From Mangifera indica (Eukaryota; Streptophyta; Magnoliopsida; Sapindales; Anacardiaceae): a DNA stretch of 64,000 bases. Below the pieces are notes generated by a model that ran no database searches, was not told where the DNA came from, and saw only the letters and a list, made by a program, of their open reading frames with translations. The stretch is from contig NC_058137.1 of NCBI RefSeq assembly GCF_011075055.1, positions 13,625,463 through 13,689,462 on the forward strand. The letters are read 5' to 3'. The stretch's first letter is position 1. Every line of letters starts with the position of its first letter. The position numbers were made by a program, and so were the translations under genes. Below, one piece after another: positions 12,329 to 23,328 of this stretch.

Positions 12329-12529
12329 GCGATTTTGAGCGCTTAAAGGAAGATATAATATAATGTGTGGTAATATAATACAATATATCTATGGTTTTGC
12401 ATTCTAATATTGCACAGGTGCCCCTCATGTCTCACAGATCAGCTCCCGAGAATCGACTGCAGTAAGTTATTTTCTTTACCTGTATTCAAATAATAGAATA
12501 TTATGTAATTACACTTATATAGTTATTAG

Positions 12530-13417
12530 ATGAGTACCACAAGACAAGGACGAGGACGGGGTCGTGGAAGGGGTATTCAGAGAGAGACGGGAGAACCGTC
12601 TAACCTTGCCCCGTCAGTTGGTTCAGGATTTGGGCTAGCAGAAATAAGAGATATAGTCCGTCAGGTGTTGACTGAGAGTCAAGATAGACCCACACCTGAA
12701 AATATAGCCAGAGATGCCATCCGAGATGAGATTAGAAGTGAGATTCGTGAGGAAGTCATAGAAGAAACTAAGGAAGGTATAGCTGTAGACCCCAGTAAAG
12801 TGGAAACAATACTTGAATGGGTGAGGCCAAAGACTGTGAAAGAGATCAGAAGCTTTTTGGGGCTAGCTAGCTATTACAGAAGATTTGTTCAAGGTTTTGC
12901 CCGGTTGGCCAAGCCACTTACAGCTCTTACTAGACAAGGAACTCCTTTTATATGGACTGATGCTTGTGAAAAGAGTTTCCAAGAGCTAAAAAGACGGTTG
13001 ACTACAGCTCCTATTTTAGTATTACCAAAGGAAGGTGTAGATTATGATATTTATTGTGATGCCTCGCATAATGGCTTGGGAGCCGTGCTGATGCAAAAGG
13101 GTAAGGTGATAGCGTATGCCTCTCGGCAGTTAAAAGATTATGAAACACGCTACCCTACCCATGATTTAAAGTTAGCAGCAGTGGTTTTTGCTTTAAAAAT
13201 TTGGAGGCATTATTTATATGGAGTTAAATGTAATATCTACACTGACCATAAAAGTCTAAAATATTTCTTCACTCAGAAAGACTTGAATATGAGACAAAGA
13301 AGATGGTTGGAGCTAGTCAAAGATTATGAATGTGCTATTAAATATCAGTCGGGTAAAGCAAATGTGGTAGCTGATGCCTTGAGTAGAAAGATTGTCATAG
13401 CTCATCTCACCATTTAG
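12530..13417 (+). CDS. Fused gag N-terminus / RT C-terminus / RNase H ORF, unit 1 (295 aa)
   Basis: Residues 1-~83 are a gag N-terminus: an Arg/Gly-rich start (RGRGRGRG), then a charged helical stretch ending in EVIEETKEG. At about residue 84 the frame passes directly into the end of reverse transcriptase ([25 protein letters not shown]). RNase H follows: YCDAS, YTDHKSL and ADALSR carry three of the four acidic residues. The fourth, normally Glu in LELAAVV, is Lys (LKLAAVV). Gag capsid, zinc knuckle, protease and the RT active site are all absent, so the product cannot reverse transcribe. The start is the ATG after an intron-like AT-rich leader. The frame ends at TAG where an intact relative would have Gln (codon CAG). 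An almost identical copy is at 17533-18420. Confidence 0.85.
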   Translation: MSTTRQGRGRGRGRGIQRETGEPSNLAPSVGSGFGLAEIRDIVRQVLTESQDRPTPENIARDAIRDEIRSEIREEVIEETKEGIAVDPSKVETILEWVRPKTVKEIRSFLGLASYYRRFVQGFARLAKPLTALTRQGTPFIWTDACEKSFQELKRRLTTAPILVLPKEGVDYDIYCDASHNGLGAVLMQKGKVIAYASRQLKDYETRYPTHDLKLAAVVFALKIWRHYLYGVKCNIYTDHKSLKYFFTQKDLNMRQRRWLELVKDYECAIKYQSGKANVVADALSRKIVIAHLTI

Positions 13418-14937
13418 ATAGAGTTACAGAAAGAGTTTTAGAGGGAACAGATTGAGGTGATAAGAAGTCAAGTGGCCAGATTGGAAATTCAACCTAATCT
13501 CTTCAATGAAATAAAAGATAAGCAAGTAGAAGATTTGTGGTGCCAGAAAATAAGTCAACAGATATGTGAAGGGAAAGTAATTGAGTTTCAACTGATAGAT
13601 GGAGTGCTCAAGTTCAGAAACAGGGTATGTATTCCCTAAGATCTGGAATTGAGAAAGAAAATCCTAAGTGAAGCACATGATACACTTTATACTGCTCATC
13701 CTGGGGGAGTAAAGATGTATCAGGATTTAAAGAAAACTTATTGGTGGATAGGTATGAAGAAAGATATTGGTGACTATGTAGCTAAGTGCTTGGTATGTCA
13801 ACAGGTCAAGGCCGAGCATCAGAGACCTTTAAGTTTGCTTCACCCACTTAGTGTTCCTGAATAGAAGTGGGAAGATATTTCAATGGATTTCATCATTGGC
13901 CTACCTCGAGTACAAAAAGGCTATAATGCCTTATGGGTGATTGTAGATAGATTGACTAAATCGGCCCATTTTATTCCAGTGAAAGATAGTTTTGCTTCAA
14001 ATCAACTGGCCCAGATTTATATACGGGAGATTGTGAGATTATATGGCGTACCCAAAACTATTGTGTCAGATAAAGACCCCAGATTTATTTCAACTTTTTG
14101 GGGTAGCTTACAAAGAGCATTGGGTACTAGGTGGGCATTTAGCACAGCATATCATCCTCAAACAGATGGCCAGACAGAAAGGGTGAACCAAATACTAGAG
14201 GATATGTTGAGGGTCTGTTGTTTAGATTATAAAATGACCTGGCATGAAATGATTCCATTAATCGAATTTGCATATAATAATAGTTACTAATCCACTATTA
14301 AAATGGCCCCATATGAGGCTCTTTATGGAAGAAAGTGTAAATCCCCATTACATTGGGATGATATAGGAGAACGAGATGATTTGAGTCAAGTTCTTGGGCC
14401 CGAGTTAACCCAAAGGATGGTGGAAGATATAAAGACTATCAAGACTAGATTGAAGCAAGCTCAGGACAGACAAAAGAGCTATGCAGATTTGAAGAGGAAA
14501 GAAGTAGAGTTTCAACCGGGTGATAAAGTTTTTGTGAAAGTAGCCCCTTACAAGCACGTGATGAGATTTGGAAGAAAAGGGAAACTTGCTCCAAGATTAT
14601 TGGCCCATTTGAAATTTTAGAAAGAGTGGGCAAGATGGCTTATAGACTTGCACTTCCACCTAGTATGAATCGAGTTCATAATGTATTTCATATTTCTTTA
14701 TTGAGAAAGTACATTAGCGATCCTTTACATGTCTTGAAATCAGATGATGTGGAATTAAAAGAAGATTTAGCTTATGAGGAGCAACCGGTGCAGATACTAG
14801 ACAAAAAAATAAAAGAGCTCCGAATTAAAACAATTCCATTAGTGAAAGTATTATGGAGGAATCATAAGGTGGAAGAAGCCACATGGGAGGTTGAGCAACA
14901 AATGAGAGAGAGATTTCCCAACTTATTTGTTTAAATT
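13418..14937 (+). pseudogene. Integrase and chromodomain tail of unit 1, interrupted
   Basis: Reading on from the RNase H, the integrase zinc region (HDTLYTAHP, CLVCQQ) is at 13649-13864. The core is at 13883-14290 with MDFIIG, SDKDPRF and TDGQTERVNQ, so the D, D and E catalytic residues are all present. The C-terminal module is at 14303-14934 and ends in a chromodomain-like stretch (VLWRNHKVEEATWEVE). Interruptions are TAG 13415-13417, TAG about 13439, TAA 13637-13639, TAG 13862-13864 and TAA 14288-14290. A 1-nt deletion near 14597 shifts frame between APRLL and the VGKMAYRLALPPS module. Known integrases of this lineage (Tekay/Del) insert cDNA and use the chromodomain for targeting; this one is inactive. 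Confidence 0.88.
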
Positions 14938-14952
14938 TACAAGACGAAATTC

Positions 14953-14970
14953 TTTTAAGGGGGGAAGAAA
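14953..14970 (+). promoter_or_regulatory. Polypurine tract, unit 1
   Basis: ttttaaggggggaagaaa directly precedes the TG of LTR 2. It has one more G than the tract of unit 2. Confidence 0.9.
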
Positions 14971-16146
14971 TGTAACATCCGAATTCAGGTGTGTCAGTAA
15001 ACTCCACTTCCAAAATTACCCCTAGAGTTGATTTTGTAACTTGTTGTGTAAAGAAATTGCAAAAGAATTATAGAAAACTATTAAATGAGCAATATTTTTC
15101 AAAGGGGGTAAAATGGGTATTTTATAAAGATTCAAGGGACAAAGTGAGAATTAAAATTGAAGGGCACACTTGAAATTATATGGTGGTGCTAAGGGTTTTT
15201 GGTAATTGACTAAGGATAAAATAGTAATTTATGGAAAAGGTTAAGGGCAAAATGGTCCAAAAGGCTTATAAAATATATAATCTATTCATCTTCTTCCTTA
15301 TTGCCGAGAGCTCCATTATTTTTTTAGCTAAGCTTTTTCCCTTAACCAAAATTCACCAAAAACCTAGCTAAATCACCTAATTTCCAGAGGCCCCAGTTAT
15401 AAAAAGTGTAGATCTGTCAATTCTGATCAGTTCTAAGGTAAGAAATTTAATTTTTAAGATATGTGAAATTTGGGAGTTTGATGGATGATTATATTTTTGG
15501 TTGATTAAGGTTGCCAAGAAGAAGAAAAGAAGGTGAATAAGCTTAAATCACCTATTTGGCAAAGAAAATGTAAGAATTTCATACTTTACATACTTGAAGT
15601 AAATTTGAGTTAGGTTATTTAAATAACCTTTACTTATATAAGTGTGTAAGGTATTAGAATTAAGATGATTTATGTTTAAAAGGATAAAGAAATTCATTAG
15701 GATTCATGATGTAATTTTTGGCCATAAGGGTAAAAAGGTAATTTTGGCCATAAGGGCAAAAATGTCATTTTATGCGATATAGGTTAATGTTGTTTAATTA
15801 TGTGCATGTTATGTGAAATAACCCTTATATTAAGCCTATATTGTATAATTGAAATTAATTTGAGACATGATATATATTTATATATAAATGCATGAGAAAA
15901 TAACATGATGTTTGAGAAGGAATGAAAAGAATAAGGGAAAATGACAAATGCGCATATTTCATATTATGGTTATATATGCATACATGAGGAATCATAACAT
16001 ATGCATGATTTAGAAAAAATAAAAAAAAAAGAAAAATATTTTCTAAGTCATGCATGCTTTTAGAAAATGGAAAACAAGTACTTTTGGTTTTATAATGACT
16101 CATATGATACAGGAAAGCAGAAAACATACTTAAAATCCTTACACGC

Positions 16147-16450
16147 CAGCTGTACTGTGTGGACAGCAAATAAAATAATCGGTTATACTGTGTGGACAAC
16201 CAGTTGTACTGTGTGGACAACCAGTTGTACTGTGTGGATAGCAAAGAAAAATATCAGTTGTACTGTGTGGACAGCGAAGAAAAATATCAGCTGTATTGTG
16301 TGGACAGCAAAAGAAAAAAATATCAGCTGTACTGTGTGGACAGCAAAAAAAAAAATATCAGCTGTACTGTGTGGACAGCAAAAGAAAAATATCAGTTGTA
16401 CTGTATGGACAGCAAAATAAAAATATTAGCTGTACTGTGTGGAAAGCAAA
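16147..16450 (+). repeat. Minisatellite in LTR 2, about 10 units
   Basis: Same core as in LTR 1 (ctgtactgtgtggacagc). Most units are about 33-36 bp, but two near 16183-16222 are short (about 20 bp, no A-rich linker). Several cores differ by single C/T or G/A changes. Confidence 0.9.
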
Positions 16451-17018
16451 GAAAAAAAATATGCGTGTAAGAGAGAATTATACTTTGTATGGTGACTGCA
16501 AGTACTGTCATATGTAGTCTAGACCAGTCAATGAGAAAGAGAGAGAAACAAATTAGTAAATATTTTATGAAAGTCATTTGCATTAGAATTATGCATACAA
16601 GCCTGTGTGGCTGATAAAGAGTTGAGAAAGATGTACGATCAGAAAATAAAAATGTCATGGCACTCATATATGCATAAATCATAACGAGTGAATCATATCT
16701 GTATAGTAAGAAAATGAATAAATGTGTGAAAGAAAAGAATTATGATATGTGTTAAATGCGTGTTCTGTGTCAATTATTTTGTTGTAAATAGTTCAGACAC
16801 GTTGAGTATAGAAAAGATTATAAAAGATTAGTACTGGTATAAAATGCTTTAAGTGTTTAGTATGATTTTCTTACTGAGCCATAGTCGCTCACTCCGTTTA
16901 ATTTAATATTTTACAGGTAAAGAAATACAGCAAAGGTTCTCAGGGAGCACTAATGAGACATGAGGCTAAGGGAGGAAGGCACCATAATTTTGTTGACTTA
17001 AATGTTATGATGTATATG

Positions 17019-17065
<47 letters not shown>

Positions 17066-17201
17066 TAGTTTTGAAAATTGGTTATAAAGTTTCTGTGGAT
17101 GATAATTTTTATGATAGTTATTATTATGTACTTATTTTATTTATTATGATTATGTGATAAAAATCCAGTCGATTGGTAAGACTGGTTTATGTAAATTGTT
17201 A

Positions 17202-17298
17202 ATTGGGAGTGTTACAGGGCATAATTCAATAGAGAAAAAAATTCCCCGGGCCCTCTAAAATAGGGGAACTCATGCCGTTTTTCTGTAACACACCCAAT
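17202..17298 (+). other. Terminal fold-back of LTR 2
   Basis: Identical in arms and spacer to 12199-12295. Confidence 0.8.
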
Positions 17299-17319
17299 GG
17301 TTAGGAGAGGTTACATTTT

Positions 17320-17331
17320 TGGTATCAGAGC
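17320..17331 (+). promoter_or_regulatory. Primer-binding site, unit 2
   Basis: tggtatcagagc, complementary to initiator methionine tRNA, 4 bp after LTR 2. Confidence 0.92.
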
Positions 17332-17532
17332 GCGATTTTGAGCGCTTAAAGGAAGATATAATATAATGTGTGGTAATATAATACAATATATCTATGGTTT
17401 TGCATTCTAATATTGCACAGGTGCCCCTCATGTCTCACAGATCAGCTCCCGAGAATCGACTGCAGTAAGTTATTTTCTTTACCTGTATTCAAATAATAGA
17501 ATATTATGTAATTACACTTATATAGTTATTAG

Positions 17533-18420
17533 ATGAGTACCACAAGACAAGGACGAGGACGGGGTCGTGGAAGGGGTATTCAGAGAGAGACGGGAGAACC
17601 GTCTAACCTTGCCCCGTCAGTTGGTTCAGGATTTGGGCTAGCAGAAATAAGAGATATAGTCCGTCAGGTGTTGACTGAGAGTCAAGATAGACCCACACCT
17701 GAAAATATAGCCAGAGATGCCATCCGAGATGAGATTAGAAGTGAGATTCGTGAGGAAGTCATAGAAGAAACTAAGGAAGGTATAGCTGTAGACCCCAGTA
17801 AAGTGGAAACAATACTTGAATGGGTGAGGCCAAAGACTGTGAAAGAGATCAGAAGCTTTTTGGGGCTAGCTAGCTATTACAGAAGATTTGTTCAAGGTTT
17901 TGCCCGGTTGGCCAAGCCACTTACAGCTCTTACTAGACAAGGAACTCCTTTTATATGGACTGATGCTTGTGAAAAGAGTTTCCAAGAGCTAAAAAGACGG
18001 TTGACTACAGCTCCTATTTTAGTATTACCAAAGGAAGGTGTAGATTATGATATTTATTGTGATGCCTCGCATAATGGCTTGGGAGCCGTGCTGATGCAAA
18101 AGGGTAAGGTGATAGCGTATGCCTCTCGGCAGTTAAAAGATTATGAAACACGCTACCCTACCCATGATTTAAAGTTAGCAGCAGTGGTTTTTGCTTTAAA
18201 AATTTGGAGGCATTATTTATATGGAGTTAAATGTAATATCTACACTGACCATAAAAGTCTAAAATATTTCTTCACTCAGAAAGACTTGAATATGAGACAA
18301 AGAAGATGGTTGGAGCTAGTCAAAGATTATGAATGTGCTATTAAATATCAGTCGGGTAAAGCAAATGTGGTAGCTGATGCCTTGAGTAGAAAGATTGTCA
18401 TAGCTTATCTCACCATTTAG
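17533..18420 (+). CDS. Fused gag / RT-end / RNase H ORF, unit 2 (295 aa)
   Basis: Same length, start, fusion junction and stop as the ORF at 12530-13417. The only amino-acid difference I see is His to Tyr five residues before the end (AHLTI versus AYLTI), a C-to-T change. The RNase H Glu-to-Lys change is present here too. Identity this high, including the deletion junction, means the two units descend from one already-deleted template. Confidence 0.85.
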   Translation: MSTTRQGRGRGRGRGIQRETGEPSNLAPSVGSGFGLAEIRDIVRQVLTESQDRPTPENIARDAIRDEIRSEIREEVIEETKEGIAVDPSKVETILEWVRPKTVKEIRSFLGLASYYRRFVQGFARLAKPLTALTRQGTPFIWTDACEKSFQELKRRLTTAPILVLPKEGVDYDIYCDASHNGLGAVLMQKGKVIAYASRQLKDYETRYPTHDLKLAAVVFALKIWRHYLYGVKCNIYTDHKSLKYFFTQKDLNMRQRRWLELVKDYECAIKYQSGKANVVADALSRKIVIAYLTI

Positions 18421-19940
18421 ATAGAGTTACAGAAAGAGTTTTAGAGGGAACAGATTGAGGTGATAAGAAGTCAAGTGGCCAGATTGGAAATTCAACCTAA
18501 TCTCTTCAATGAAATAAAAGATAAGCAAGTAGAAGATTTGTGGTGCCAGAAAATAAGTCAACAGATATGTGAAGGGAAAGTAATTGAGTTTCAACTGATA
18601 GATGGAGTGCTCAAGTTCAGAAACAGGGTATGTATTCCCTAAGATCTGGAATTGAGAAAGAAAATCCTAAGTGAAGCACATGATACACTTTATACTGCTC
18701 ATCCTGAGGGAGTAAAGATGTATCAGGATTTAAATAAAACTTATTGGTGGATAGGTATGAAGAAAGATATTGGTGACTATGTAGCTAAGTGCTTGGTATG
18801 TCAACAGGTCAAGGCCGAGCATCAGAGACCTTCAAGTTTGCTTCACCCACTTAGTGTTCCTGAATAGAAGTGGGAAGATATTTCAATGGATTTCATCATT
18901 GGCCTACCTCGAGTACAAAAAGGCTATAATGCCTTATGGGTGATTGTAGATAGATTGACTAAATCGGCCCATTTTATTCTAGTGAAAGATAGTTTTGCTT
19001 CAAATCAACTGGCCCAGATTTATATACGGGAGATTGTGAGATTATATGGCGTACCCAAAACTATTGTGTCAGATAAAGACCCCAGATTTATTTCAACTTT
19101 TTGGGGTAGCTTACAAAGAGCATTGGGTACTAGGTGGGCATTTAGCACAGCATATCATCCTCAAACAGATGGCCAGACAGAAAGGGTGAACCAAATACTA
19201 GAGGATATGTTGAGGGCCTGTTGTTTAGATTATAAAATGACCTGGCATGAAATGATTCCATTAATCGAATTTGCATATAATAATAGTTACTAATCCACTA
19301 TTAAAATGGCCCCATATGAGGCTCTTTATGGAAGAAAGTGTAAATCCCCATTACATTGGGATGATATAGGAGAGCGAGATGATTTGAGTCAAGTTCTTGG
19401 GCCTGAGTTAACCCAAAGGATGGTGGAAGATATAAAGACTATCAAGACTAGATTGAAGCAAGCTCAGGACAGACAAAAGAGCTATGCAGATTTGAAGAGG
19501 AAAGAAGTAGAGTTTCAACCGGGTGATAAAGTTTTTGTGAAAGTAGCCCCTTACAAGCACGTGATGAGATTTGGAAGAAAAGGGAAACTTGCTCCAAGAT
19601 TATTGGCCCATTTGAAATTTTAGAAAGAGTGGGCAAGATGGCTTATAGACTTGCACTTCCACCTAGTATGAATCGAGTTCATAATGTATTTCATATTTCT
19701 TTATTGAGAAAGTACATTAGCGATCCTTTACATGTCTTGAAATCAGATGATGTGGAATTAAAAGAAGATTTAGCTTATGAGGAGCAACCGGTGCAGATAC
19801 TAGACAAAAAAATAAAAGAGCTCCGAATTAAAACAATTCCATTAGTGAAAGTATTATGGAGGAATCATAAGGTGGAAGAAGCCACATGGGAGGTTGAGCA
19901 ACAAATGAGAGAGAGATTTCCCAACTTATTTGTTTAAATT
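18421..19940 (+). pseudogene. Integrase and chromodomain tail of unit 2, interrupted
   Basis: It carries the same stops and the same 1-nt deletion as 13418-14937 (stops at 18640-18642, 18865-18867 and 19291-19293; frameshift near 19600). It differs by a handful of substitutions: Gly to Glu and Lys to Asn in the zinc region, Leu to Ser after it, Pro to Leu in KSAHFI(P/L)V, and Val to Ala in DMLR(V/A)CC. The D, D, E core residues are retained. Confidence 0.88.
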
Positions 19941-19955
19941 TACAGGACGAAATTC

Positions 19956-19972
19956 TTTTAAGGGGGAAGAAA
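19956..19972 (+). promoter_or_regulatory. Polypurine tract, unit 2
   Basis: ttttaagggggaagaaa directly before LTR 3, one G shorter than in unit 1. Confidence 0.9.
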
Positions 19973-21149
19973 TGTAACATCCGAATTCAGGTGTGTCAGT
20001 AAACTCCACTTCCAAAATTACCCCTAGAGTTGATTTTGTAACTTGTTGTGTAAAGAAATTGCAAAAGAATTATAGAAAACTATTAAATGAGCAATATTTT
20101 TCAAAGGGGGTAAAATGGTCATTTTATAAAGATTCAAGGGACAAAGTGAGAATTAAAATTGAAGGGCACACTTGAAATTATATGGTGGTGCTAAGGGTTT
20201 TTGGTAATTGACTAAGGATAAAATAGTAATTTATGGAAAAGGTTAAGGGCAAAATGGTCCAAAAGGCTTATAAAATATATAATCTATTCATCTTCTTCCT
20301 TATTGCCGAGAGCTCCATTATTTTTTTAGCTAAGCTTTTTCCCTTAACCAAAATTCACCAAAAACCTAGCTAAATCACCTAATTTCCAGAGGCCCCAGTT
20401 ATAAAAAGTGTAGATCTGTCAATTCTGATCAGTTCTAAGGTAAGAAATTTAATTTTTAAGATATGTGAAATTTGGGAGTTTGATGGATGATTATATTTTT
20501 GGTTGATTAAGGTTGCCAAGAAGAAGAAAAGAAGGTGAATAAGCTTAAATCACCTATTTGGCAAAGAAAATGTAAGAATTTCATACTTTACATACTTGAA
20601 GTAAATTTGAGTTAGGTTATTTAAATAACCTTTACTTATATAAGTGTGTAAGGTATTAGAATTAAGATGATTTATGTTTAAAAGGATAAAGAAATTCATT
20701 AGGATTCATGATGTAATTTTTGGCCATAAGGGTAAAAAGGTAATTTTGGCCATAAGGGCAAAAATGTCATTTTATGCGATATAGGTTAATGTTGTTTAAT
20801 TATGTGCATGTTATGTGAAATAACCCTTATATTAAGCCTATATTGTATAATTGAAATTAATTTGAGACATGATATATATTTATATATAAATGCATGAGAA
20901 AATAACATGATGTTTGAGAAGGAATGAAAAGAATAAGGGAAAATGACAAATGCGCATATTTCATATTATGGTTATATATGCATACATGAGGAATCATAAC
21001 ATATGCATGATTTAGAAAAAATAAAAAAAAAAGAAAAATATTTTCTAAGTCATGCATGCTTTTAGAAAATGGAAAACAAGTACTTTTGGTTTTATAATGA
21101 CTCATATGATACAGGAAAGCAGAAAACATACTTAAAATCCTTACACGCC

Positions 21150-21430
21150 AGCTGTACTGTGTGGACAGCAAATAAAATAATCGGTTATACTGTGTGGACA
21201 ACCAGTTGTACTGTGTGGATAGCAAAGAAAAATATCAGCTGTACTGTGTGGACAGCGAAGAAAAATATCAGCTGTATTGTGTGGACAGCAAAAGAAAAAA
21301 ATATCAGCTGTACTGTGTGGACAGCAAAAAAAAAAATATCAGTTGTATTGTGTGGACAGCAAAAGAAAAATATCAGTTGTACTGTATGGACAACAAAATA
21401 AAAATATTAGCTGTACTGTGTGGAAAGCAA
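21150..21430 (+). repeat. Minisatellite in LTR 3, first block, about 9 units
   Basis: Same core and order of unit variants as LTR 2, with one short unit fewer. Confidence 0.88.
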
Positions 21431-22196
21431 AGAAAAAAAATATGCGTGTAAGAGAGAATTATACTTTGTATGGTGACTGCAAGTACTGTCATATGTAGTC
21501 TAGACCAGTCAATGAGAAAGAGAGAGAAACAAATTAGTAAATATTTTATGAAAGTCATTTGCATTAGAATTATGCATACAAGCCTGTGTGGCTGATAAAA
21601 AGTTGAGAAAGATGTACGATCAGAAAATAGAAATGTCATGGCACTCATACATGCATAAATCATAACGAGTGAATCATATCTGTATATAAGTGTGTAAGGT
21701 ATTAGAATTAAGATGATTTATGTTTAAAAGGATAAAGAAATTCATTAGGATTCATGATGTAATTTTTGGTCATAAGGGTAAAAAGGTAATTTTGGCCATA
21801 AGGGCAAAAATGTCATTTTATGCGATATAGGTTAATGTTGTTTAATTATGTGCATGTTATGTGAAATAACCCTTATATTAAGCCTATATTGTATAATTGA
21901 AATTAATTTGAGACATGATATATATTTATATATAAATGAATGAGAAAATAACATGATGTTTGAGAAGGAATGAAAAGAATAAGGGAAAATGACAAATGCG
22001 CATATTTCATATTATGGTTATATATGCATACATGAGGAATCATAACATATGCATGACTTAGAAAAAATAAAAAAAGAGGAAAAATATTTTCTAAGTCATG
22101 CATGCTTTTAGAAAATGGAAAACAAGTACTTTTGGTTTTATAATGACTCATATGATACAGGAAAGCAGAAAACATACTTAAAATCCTTACACGCCA

Positions 22197-22475
22197 GCTG
22201 TACTGTGTGGACAACAAATAAAATAATCGGTTGTACTGTGTGGACAACCAGTTGTATTGTGTGGATAGCAAAGAAAAATATCAGCTGTACTGTGTGGACA
22301 GCGAAGAAAAATATCAGCTGTATTGTGTGGACAGCAAAAGAAAAAAATATCAGCTGTACTGTGTGGACAGCAAAAAAAAAAAATATCAGCTGTACTGTGT
22401 GGACAGCAAAAGAAAAATATCAGTTGTACTGTGTGGACAGCAAAATAAAAATATTAGCTGTACTGTGTGGACAGC
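22197..22475 (+). repeat. Minisatellite in LTR 3, second block, about 9 units
   Basis: Duplicate of the first block with private substitutions (for example acaac in the first unit), so the duplication is not the most recent event. Confidence 0.88.
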
Positions 22476-23209
22476 AAAGAAAAAAAATATACGTGTAAGA
22501 GAGAATTATACTTTGTATGGTGACTGCAAGTACTGTCATATGTAGTCTAGACCAGTCAATGAGAAAGAGAGAGAAACAAATTAGTAAATATTTTATGAAA
22601 GTCATTTGCATTAGAATTATGCATACAAGCCTGTGTGGCTGATAAAGAGTTGAGAAAGATGTATGATCAGAAAATAGAAATGTCATGGCACTCATACATG
22701 CATAAATCATAACGAGTGAATCATATCTGTATAGTAAGAAAATGAATAAATGTGTGAAAGAAAAGAATTATGATATGTGTTAAATGCGTGTTCTGTGTCA
22801 ATTATTTTGTTGTAAATAGTTCAGACACGCTGAGTATGGAAAAGATTATAAAAGATTAGTACTGGTATAAAATGCTTTAAGTATTTAGTATGATTTTCTT
22901 ACTGAGCCATAGTCGCTCACTCCGTTTAATTTAATATTTTACAGGTAAAGAAATGCAGCAAAGGTTCTCAGGGAGCATTAACGAGACATGAGGCTAAGGG
23001 AGGAAGGCACCATAATTTTGTTGACTTAAATGTTATGATGTATATGTAATATATATATATATATATATATGAGTAGTTTTGAAAATTGGTTATAAAGTTT
23101 CTGTGGGTGATAATTTTTATGATAGTTATTATTATGTACTTATTTTATTTATTATGATTATGTGATAAAAATCCAGTCGATTGGTAGGACTGGTTTATGT
23201 GAATTGTTA

Positions 23210-23306
23210 ATTGGGAGTGTTACAGGGCGTAATTCAATAGAGAAAAAAATTCCCCGGGCCCTCTAAAATAGGGGAACTCATGCCGTTTTTCTGTAACACA
23301 CCCAAT
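23210..23306 (+). other. Terminal fold-back of LTR 3
   Basis: Same arms as 12199-12295; the spacer differs by one base (ggcgtaatt for ggcataatt), which turns one A-T pair of the inner ggcat/atgcc stem into a G-T pair. Confidence 0.8.
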
Positions 23307-23323
23307 GGTTAGGAGAGGTTACA

Positions 23324-23328
23324 GAATC
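23324..23328. other. Target-site duplication, right (gaatc)
   Basis: Matches 10168-10172; marks the right end of the 13.15-kb array insertion. Confidence 0.85.

Larger units (their letters stand above)
14971..17315 (+). repeat. LTR 2 of the array, shared by both units (2345 bp)
   Basis: It starts tgtaacatcc after a polypurine tract and ends gaggttaca 4 bp before a primer site, so it serves as 3' LTR of unit 1 and 5' LTR of unit 2. It has a 10-copy minisatellite (16147-16450), a long (TA)n tract (17021-17063) and the fold-back (17202-17298). Confidence 0.93.
19973..23323 (+). repeat. LTR 3 of the array, with internal 1046-bp duplication (3351 bp)
   Basis: It starts tgtaacatcc and ends gaggttaca next to the right gaatc duplication. 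It is about 1 kb longer than LTR 2. The segment from about 20641 to 21686 is repeated from 21687 (taagtgtgta at both), so minisatellite and flanks occur twice (21150-21430 and 22197-22475). The (TA)n tract (23050-23070) is the shortest of the three. Confidence 0.92.

Noticed and set aside
14445..14633. Minus-strand ORF opposite the integrase tail (also 14825-15013 and 19448-19636)
   Set aside because: Shadow of the pol coding sequence on the plus strand.
16147..16450. CRISPR-like regular array
   Set aside because: Spacers are A-rich and near-identical, there are no cas genes, the repeat is within an LTR, and this is plant DNA.
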